DNA of 10,031 bases. Origin: Betaproteobacteria bacterium. Lineage in GTDB: Bacteria > Pseudomonadota > Gammaproteobacteria > Burkholderiales > SG8-41. The DNA is taken from the NCBI GenBank assembly GCA_029883965.1, contig JAOUIN010000070.1, positions 1 through 10,031 of the forward strand, given 5' to 3'. The notes beneath the pieces are model-generated. The model made no database searches, had not been told where the DNA came from, and worked only from the letters and a program-made list of their open reading frames with translations. Positions 6,291-10,031 of the stretch are shown here, piece by piece (positions within the stretch are counted from its first letter, which is position 1; the number at the start of each line of letters is the position of its first letter). Made by a program: the position numbers and the translations under genes.

Positions 6291-7118
6291 ATGGCAGAAC
6301 TGAAAGAACACAAGCTGTTCATCAAGTCCCGCTTTGCGCGGCGCGGGATTTACTGGCTGCCGAACATGTTTACCCTTGCCGCCCTGTTCGCCGGGTTTTA
6401 TGCGGTGGTCCAGGCGGTCGGCGGGCGCTTTGAGCAGGCAGCCATAGCGATATTTGTCGCATTGGTGCTTGACGGTCTGGACGGCCGCGTGGCCCGCCTG
6501 ACCCGTACGCAGAGCGCCTTCGGCGCCGAACTCGACAGCTTGTCCGACATGGTGTCTTTCGGTGTTGCGCCGGCGCTGGTGGTTTATGTGTGGGCGCTGA
6601 AAGATTTCGCCGCGATGAAGACGGTGCCGATGCTCGGTCCCTGGCTTTCCACGAAGCTGGGCTGGGTCGCGGCCTTTGTCTATTGCGCCTGCGCTGCGTT
6701 GCGGCTCGCACGCTTCAATACCAACATTGATGTGGTCGATAAACGGTATTTCCAGGGACTGCCGAGTCCAGCCGCTGCGGCCGTCGTAGCCGGTCTGGTG
6801 CTGGCGATGAGCGAGTATCAGATCAAAGGCGCAGATGTGAAATGGCTGGCTTGGGGCCTGACTTTGGTGGCCGGCCTGACGATGGTGAGCAATCTCAAGT
6901 TTTACAGCGGCAAGGACATCAATCTGCGCAAGAGTGTTTCGTTTTCAGTTGTCGTGGCCATTGCCCTGGGATTTGTCCTGTTGATTTCGTTTGCCAGTAC
7001 GCTGCCGGAAATGCTGTTTACGCTGTTCGTGCTTTATGGTCTTTCCGGATATGCAGTCTGGATCTACGAGAGAATACGTCGCAAGCCCGCAGAGCCTCTG
7101 GAGGCTCCGCCGGATTAA
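6291..7118 (+). CDS. pssA: CDP-diacylglycerol--serine O-phosphatidyltransferase
   Basis: A 275-residue integral membrane enzyme of the CDP-alcohol phosphatidyltransferase family. It makes phosphatidylserine from CDP-diacylglycerol and serine, the step before Psd. The signature DxxDGxxAR-x8-GxxxDxxxD is complete: Asp61, Asp64, Gly65, Ala68, Arg69, Gly78, Asp82 and Asp86. Several hydrophobic helices follow (about 24-45, 48-63, 89-105, 121-138, 160-176, 187-203, 215-235, 240-262), and the tail is charged and Pro-rich. This is the multi-spanning Bacillus-like type, not the E. coli phospholipase-D-like PssA. ATG 6291 has AGGA nine bases upstream. TTG 6282 in the same frame adds only three residues and lies against that AGGA, so I reject it. 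The gap to psd is 57 bases, consistent with one transcript. Confidence 0.95.
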   Translation: MAELKEHKLFIKSRFARRGIYWLPNMFTLAALFAGFYAVVQAVGGRFEQAAIAIFVALVLDGLDGRVARLTRTQSAFGAELDSLSDMVSFGVAPALVVYVWALKDFAAMKTVPMLGPWLSTKLGWVAAFVYCACAALRLARFNTNIDVVDKRYFQGLPSPAAAAVVAGLVLAMSEYQIKGADVKWLAWGLTLVAGLTMVSNLKFYSGKDINLRKSVSFSVVVAIALGFVLLISFASTLPEMLFTLFVLYGLSGYAVWIYERIRRKPAEPLEAPPD

Positions 7119-7127
7119 GGGGCTTGC
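7081..7127 (+). repeat. Nested inverted repeats across the pssA stop codon
   Basis: GCAAGCCC (7081-7088) is the perfect reverse complement of GGGCTTGC (7120-7127). Between them GAGCCTC (7092-7098) and GAGGCTC (7101-7107) are also perfect reverse complements two bases apart. The pssA stop codon (7116-7118) lies inside the outer stem. In RNA this could be a strong 3' end structure for the ilv-pss transcript. It is followed by nine A residues (7134-7142), not U, so it is not a classical intrinsic terminator on either strand. Confidence 0.5.
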
Positions 7128-7152
7128 AGCACCAAAAAAAAATCGATATATT
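7124..7152 (+). promoter_or_regulatory. Candidate leuA promoter
   Basis: TTGCAG (7124-7129, three of six) is followed after 17 bases, which include an A9 run, by TATATT (7147-7152, five of six matches to the -10 consensus). Expected transcription start is about 7158-7161, at or within three bases of the ATG of the leader ORF at 7161. leuA would then have its own promoter, separate from the ilv-pss transcript. Pattern match only. Confidence 0.45.
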
Positions 7153-7160
7153 TCCAGATC

Positions 7161-7247
7161 ATGTGTCGATTAACGCAGACCCAGAGATTTTCCACTGCTG
7201 CCGCGCTCCCGCTGGCAGGTCTGCTGCTGCGCGGCCGCGCGCGCTAA
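7161..7247 (+). CDS. Putative leucine-rich leader peptide of leuA (attenuator type)
   Basis: A 28-codon ORF begins at ATG 7161 and ends at TAA 7245-7247, 109 bases before leuA. It starts MCRLTQTQRF and ends LPLAGLLLRGRAR. Six codons are Leu, five of them among codons 16-23, including three consecutive CTG codons (7221-7229) followed by an Arg-rich end. This is the layout of leader peptides that measure charged tRNA-Leu before leucine biosynthetic genes; the GLLL...RGR pattern also recalls enterobacterial LeuL, from memory. No Shine-Dalgarno site is present, and the candidate promoter places the RNA 5' end at the ATG, so translation would be leaderless. Leu codons, and CTG in particular, are common by chance in GC-rich DNA, so conservation in relatives is the decisive test. 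Confidence 0.55.
   Translation: MCRLTQTQRFSTAAALPLAGLLLRGRAR
7175..7224 (+). repeat. Inverted repeat within the leader ORF (candidate attenuator stem)
   Basis: GCAGACC (7175-7181) is the perfect reverse complement of GGTCTGC (7218-7224). The 3' arm ends at the first two of the three tandem CTG Leu codons (7221-7229). A ribosome stalled there for lack of Leu-tRNA would cover this arm and open the stem, as expected for the first stem of an attenuator. Next to it is a 12-base perfect palindrome, GCGCGGCCGCGC (7229-7240). Confidence 0.4.
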
Positions 7248-7274
7248 TCACACCCACCAATTTGGCAGTCCCAG

Positions 7275-7334
7275 TCCGGTCCGGAACACGGTACCGGAAG
7301 ATCCCATTCCGGGTATGCAAGGAATGCGACCCGG
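7275..7334 (+). promoter_or_regulatory. Mutually exclusive hairpins between leader peptide and leuA
   Basis: CCGGAA (7294-7299) can pair with TTCCGG (7307-7312). Alternatively CATTCC (7305-7310) can pair with GGAATG (7321-7326), or CCGGGT (7309-7314) with ACCCGG (7329-7334). The first pairing excludes the other two. TCCGG also occurs as a tandem direct repeat at 7275-7284 and gives further choices with CCGGA at 7294-7298. Competing stems are what an attenuator needs. No run of U follows, so control by classical intrinsic termination is not supported; Rho or translation effects remain possible. Confidence 0.4.
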
Positions 7335-7356
7335 CGTCAACACTAAGGTATAAATC

Positions 7357-8898
7357 ATGGCCAAGGAAAAACTGATCATATTTGACACGACGATGCGCGA
7401 TGGCGAACAAAGCCCGGGCGCATCCATGACGAAGGAAGACAAGCTTCGCATCGCGCGACAGCTCGAGCGCATGCGTGTGGATGTCATCGAGGCGGGATTC
7501 CCTGCCGCAAGTGATGGTGATTTCGAGGCTGTGCAGGCCGTAGCTCATGCCATCAGGGAAAGTACGGTGTGCGGCCTTGCGCGCGCCAATGAGCGCGATA
7601 TCCGGCGCTGCGGCGAAGCTGTCAGGGTTGCCGCGCGCCCGCGTGTTCATACCTTCATTGCGACCTCGCCGATACACATGGAAAAGAAGCTGCGCATGGA
7701 GCCCTCGCAGGTGATCGACCAGGCGGTGCGGGCCATCAAGTGGGCGCGGGAATACACTGACAATGTCGAATTTTCACCTGAGGATGCCGGGCGTTCGGAT
7801 CTTGATTTTCTGTGCCGCATCCTCGAGCAGGTGATCAAGGCAGGTGCGACAACGATCAATGTGCCGGACACCGTCGGTTACACGCTGCCTGATCAGTTCG
7901 GGCGGCTGATCAAGAATCTTCGTGAACGTATTCCCAACTCGGATCAGGCCGTCTGGTCAGTGCATTGTCACAATGATCTCGGGCTTGCCGTGGCCAATTC
8001 GTTGTCCGCGGTGCAGAACGGCGCCCGGCAGGTTGAATGCACGATCAACGGTCTCGGAGAACGTGCCGGCAACGCGTCGCTGGAGGAGGTGGTGATGGCG
8101 GTGCGCACGCGACAGGATCTGTTTACCTGCGACACCAATATCGACGCAACGCAGATCGTGCCGGCATCCAAACTTGTGTCAGGCATCACCGGTTATCCGG
8201 TGCAGCCCAACAAAGCGATCGTCGGGGCCAACGCGTTTGCGCATGAATCAGGGATTCATCAGGACGGTGTGCTCAAGCATCGGGAAACCTACGAAATCAT
8301 GAGTGCTGAATCGGTCGGCTGGACCACTAACCGGCTGACCCTGGGCAAGCTGTCCGGACGCAACGCTTTCAAGACGAGATTGCACGAAATCGGTGTCCAG
8401 CTGGAGTCCGAAGAGGCGTTGAATGCCGCTTTCAAACGGTTCAAGGAGTTGGCCGACAAAAAGCGCGAGATTTTCGATGAAGACCTGCATGCGCTGATCA
8501 CCGAAGAAAATCTGGAGCACATCGAAAACGAGCGTTACAACCTGGTTTCCCTGACCGCGCATTCCGAGACCGGCGAGCAGCCTTATGCGCGCATTGTCAT
8601 GTCCGACGATGGCAAGGAGCGTCCGTCTCAAGCCCACGGCAGTGGCCCGGTCGACGCTGCGTTCAAGGCAATTGAGGCCCTGGTGGCCAGTAACGCCGAG
8701 TTGTTGCTGTACTCGGTCAATGCGATTACGACCGGTACGGACGCACAGGGTGAAGTGACGGTGCGATTATCCAGGGACGGGCGCATCGTCAACGGGCAGG
8801 GCGCTGATACGGATATCGTGGTTGCTTCCGCCAAGGCCTACATCAATGCCCTGAACAAGCTCTACGCAAATGTCGAGCGTCTGAATCCGCAGCTCTAG
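7357..8898 (+). CDS. leuA: 2-isopropylmalate synthase
   Basis: A 513-residue cytoplasmic enzyme that condenses acetyl-CoA with 2-ketoisovalerate, the first committed step to leucine. The TIM-barrel catalytic domain (about residues 1-280) has the signature DTTMRDGEQSPG (10-21) with metal ligand Asp15, VHCHNDLG with metal ligands His203 and His205, and NGLGERAGNAS with Asn239. A linker region with GANAFAHESGIHQDG (290-304) follows. The C-terminal domain (about 390-510) is the Leu-binding regulatory domain, so feedback inhibition by leucine is expected. Length fits the long bacterial class. ATG 7357 has AAGG eight bases upstream. The gene appears to have its own promoter and a leader peptide. 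It draws on ketoisovalerate made through IlvB, IlvH and IlvC, encoded just upstream. Confidence 0.97.
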   Translation: MAKEKLIIFDTTMRDGEQSPGASMTKEDKLRIARQLERMRVDVIEAGFPAASDGDFEAVQAVAHAIRESTVCGLARANERDIRRCGEAVRVAARPRVHTFIATSPIHMEKKLRMEPSQVIDQAVRAIKWAREYTDNVEFSPEDAGRSDLDFLCRILEQVIKAGATTINVPDTVGYTLPDQFGRLIKNLRERIPNSDQAVWSVHCHNDLGLAVANSLSAVQNGARQVECTINGLGERAGNASLEEVVMAVRTRQDLFTCDTNIDATQIVPASKLVSGITGYPVQPNKAIVGANAFAHESGIHQDGVLKHRETYEIMSAESVGWTTNRLTLGKLSGRNAFKTRLHEIGVQLESEEALNAAFKRFKELADKKREIFDEDLHALITEENLEHIENERYNLVSLTAHSETGEQPYARIVMSDDGKERPSQAHGSGPVDAAFKAIEALVASNAELLLYSVNAITTGTDAQGEVTVRLSRDGRIVNGQGADTDIVVASAKAYINALNKLYANVERLNPQL

Positions 8899-8944
8899 AT
8901 CGCGGAATTCCAGCGCCGATTACGCAGCAGCGAGAGCTGTGCGC

Positions 8945-8959
8945 CGGCCGTATGGGCCG
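8945..8959. repeat. Short hairpin between convergent leuA and DUF2069 genes
   Basis: CGGCC (8945-8949) and GGCCG (8955-8959) flank a five-base loop, one base before the DUF2069 stop codon. There is no T-run on either side, so a terminator is only a possibility. The remainder of the 62-base gap shows nothing else I can support. Confidence 0.25.
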
Positions 8960-8960
8960 C

Positions 8961-9335
8961 TTATGATGCCGGTTTGTCAGCTGCGGCGGGTTCGAGCCTG
9001 CGGCTGGCACGGACATACGCCACAGCTGCGCAGAAGTAAATCGTCGAAAGAGCGATTTCGGCCAGTGCAAGCCCGGCGCTGACGCCATGTTCGGTATAGC
9101 TGCGAACGATGCCTTCGGCGAAATAGGCCAGTATCAGCATGGTTGACGCACGGTACGTGTAACTGGTGCCACGAGCGATTCCCGGCAGGATCCATAGCAA
9201 CGGCAGGGCTTTCAGGGCGAGCCAGGAGCCGTTGGGACGCAATGGCGCAAGCCACAACTCCCATGCGAGGCAAAGCAGTATCAGCGTCGCCAGACTGCCC
9301 GCTGCTGTCCAGAGATACGCCTGCGCGCCCTTCAC
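8961..9335 (-). CDS. DUF2069 family membrane protein
   Basis: A 124-residue protein with four predicted membrane helices (about residues 7-30, 38-54, 62-80 and 86-108) and a short charged tail. ALKALPLLWILPGIARGTSY and ILAYFAEGIVRSYTE are what I recognise as typical of DUF2069, from memory; no function is known to me. I place the start at GTG 9333-9335, which overlaps the wrbA stop codon by four bases (GTGA) and gives MKGAQAYLW just before helix 1. An in-frame ATG at 9386 would add 17 residues lying wholly within wrbA and unlike a membrane protein start. Overlap with wrbA implies coupled translation. Confidence 0.85.
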   Translation of the reverse strand: MKGAQAYLWTAAGSLATLILLCLAWELWLAPLRPNGSWLALKALPLLWILPGIARGTSYTYRASTMLILAYFAEGIVRSYTEHGVSAGLALAEIALSTIYFCAAVAYVRASRRLEPAAADKPAS

Positions 9336-9922
9336 TTTGCCAGTCGTATCGCTGTGTCGGCAAGTCGCCGGCCCAGCGCAATGCACAGATTTTTCTCGTG
9401 CTCGGATACGGGCAGATCACTTGCGGTTCCGGCATGGTGGCTGGGTCCGTAGGGCGTGCCGCCCGTGGTGGTGGCCATCAGTTCCGGTTGCAGATACGGC
9501 AAGCCGACGATCAGCATGCCATGGTGGAGCAATGGCAGCATCATCGAGACCAGTGTGGTTTCATTACCGCCGTGCATGCTTGCAGTCGAGGTAAATACGG
9601 CAGCAGGTTTTCCCGCCAGCGTGCCTTTCAGCCACAAACTGGAAGTGGAGTCCCAGAAATATTTCATCGGCGCAGCCATGTTGCCGAAACGCGTAGGCGA
9701 TCCGACGGCCAGCCCCGCGCAGTCCTCGAGGTCACGCAGATCGGCATAAGGCGCGCCGGCCGCAGGAACCGATGGCTCGGCGGATTCGCAGACCGCGGAC
9801 ACCCGCGGCACGGTGCGCAGGCGCGCACTGGCGCCGGCCTGCTCAACGCCGCGTGCGATCAGTTGTGCCATTTCGCGGGTCGCGCCATGGTGACTGTAAT
9901 AGAGGACCAGGATTTCTTTCAT
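9332..9922 (-). CDS. wrbA: NAD(P)H:quinone oxidoreductase, WrbA type (flavoprotein)
   Basis: A 196-residue flavodoxin-fold protein, close to the usual WrbA length of about 198. It reduces quinones by two electrons with NAD(P)H and FMN, protecting against semiquinone radicals, as a cytoplasmic tetramer in studied homologs. The FMN phosphate loop is SHHGATREMA (residues 10-19), followed by GSPTRFGNMAAPMK (74-87), STASMHGGNETT (112-123) and GGTPYG (154-159). Residues 41-60 form the short insert typical of WrbA. ATG 9920-9922 is preceded by AAGG only three bases upstream, closer than usual. It is followed by the DUF2069 gene with a four-base overlap. Confidence 0.95.
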   Translation of the reverse strand: MKEILVLYYSHHGATREMAQLIARGVEQAGASARLRTVPRVSAVCESAEPSVPAAGAPYADLRDLEDCAGLAVGSPTRFGNMAAPMKYFWDSTSSLWLKGTLAGKPAAVFTSTASMHGGNETTLVSMMLPLLHHGMLIVGLPYLQPELMATTTGGTPYGPSHHAGTASDLPVSEHEKNLCIALGRRLADTAIRLAK

Positions 9923-9973
9923 CGGCCTTGAGTCTGTCGGGAGGGTGGCTACGGGAAACTGCCCGCAATCTGA

Positions 9974-10031
9974 TTACTGCGCTGTTTTGGTCCCGGCCGG
10001 GGAGACGTAACGCCAGTTGCCGTGCCATGCA
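9974..10031 (-). CDS. Possible C-terminal end of an unidentified upstream gene
   Basis: On the minus strand one frame runs in from the window edge and stops at TAA 9974-9976, giving 18 residues, AWHGNWRYVSPAGTKTAQ. It would lie 51 bases upstream of wrbA. In betaproteobacteria a YihY/BrkB membrane protein gene often sits there, from memory, but the peptide is too short to identify and other frames are also open at the edge. Treat this as a placeholder. Confidence 0.25.
   Translation of the reverse strand, partial: AWHGNWRYVSPAGTKTAQ

Noticed and set aside
7134..7142. A9 run read as the U-tract of a minus-strand intrinsic terminator
   Set aside because: On the minus strand the T-run precedes the inverted repeat at 7081-7127 instead of following it, and no minus-strand gene needs ending there.
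7159..7677. A minus-strand open frame over the leuA control region and 5' end
   Set aside because: It lies mostly antisense to conserved leuA sequence and has no recognisable product.
9336..9386. DUF2069 start at ATG 9386
   Set aside because: It would place 17 atypical residues inside wrbA; GTG 9335 with the GTGA overlap is the usual coupled arrangement.
1..10031. Mobile elements, CRISPR arrays, tRNA or rRNA genes
   Set aside because: I saw no transposase or integrase frames, regular repeat-spacer units, or tRNA/rRNA signatures; the window reads as core chromosome.

Overview
The window looks like chromosomal core sequence from a betaproteobacterium. The basis is gene content and order: a branched-chain amino acid block (ilvB, ilvH, ilvC) running into phospholipid genes (psd, pssA) and leuA, a divergent sigma factor followed by DUF3619, DUF3106 and RDD genes, and a WrbA/DUF2069 pair. 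From memory, these arrangements and protein families are typical of Betaproteobacteria; no database was consulted. There are no insertion sequences, phage genes, CRISPR arrays, tRNAs or rRNAs that I can support. No gene-free stretch exceeds 300 bases.

Layout. Positions 1-108 carry the C-terminal end of an lptG-like gene on the + strand. Positions 125-1966 hold a tight minus-strand operon, transcribed leftwards: an RNA polymerase sigma factor (apparently starting at CTG), a one-helix DUF3619 protein, a secreted DUF3106 repeat protein and an RDD membrane protein. Every junction in it overlaps. Positions 1967-2213 are a divergent control region with a candidate promoter on each strand. Positions 2214-7118 hold ilvB-ilvH-ilvC-psd-pssA on the + strand. 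Positions 7119-7356 are a leuA control region with a likely leucine-rich leader peptide, followed by leuA (7357-8898). Convergent to leuA, on the minus strand, are wrbA and a DUF2069 gene (8961-9922). The right edge may carry the tail of another minus-strand gene.

How the genes work together. IlvB and IlvH form acetohydroxyacid synthase and IlvC is the next enzyme of valine and isoleucine synthesis. LeuA draws 2-ketoisovalerate from that pathway into leucine synthesis. PssA makes phosphatidylserine and Psd decarboxylates it to phosphatidylethanolamine, so the two adjacent genes form a complete PE branch embedded in an amino acid locus.

The most interesting parts are two. First, the sigma factor operon: a sigma factor, a small single-pass protein placed like an anti-sigma factor, and a periplasmic protein built from five 18-residue LTPxQ repeats together resemble an envelope-sensing sigma module; I know of no characterised function for it. 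Second, the leuA leader: an apparently leaderless 28-codon ORF with a Leu cluster, followed by mutually exclusive hairpins but no U-tract, suggests attenuation by an unusual route. Both are inferences from sequence.
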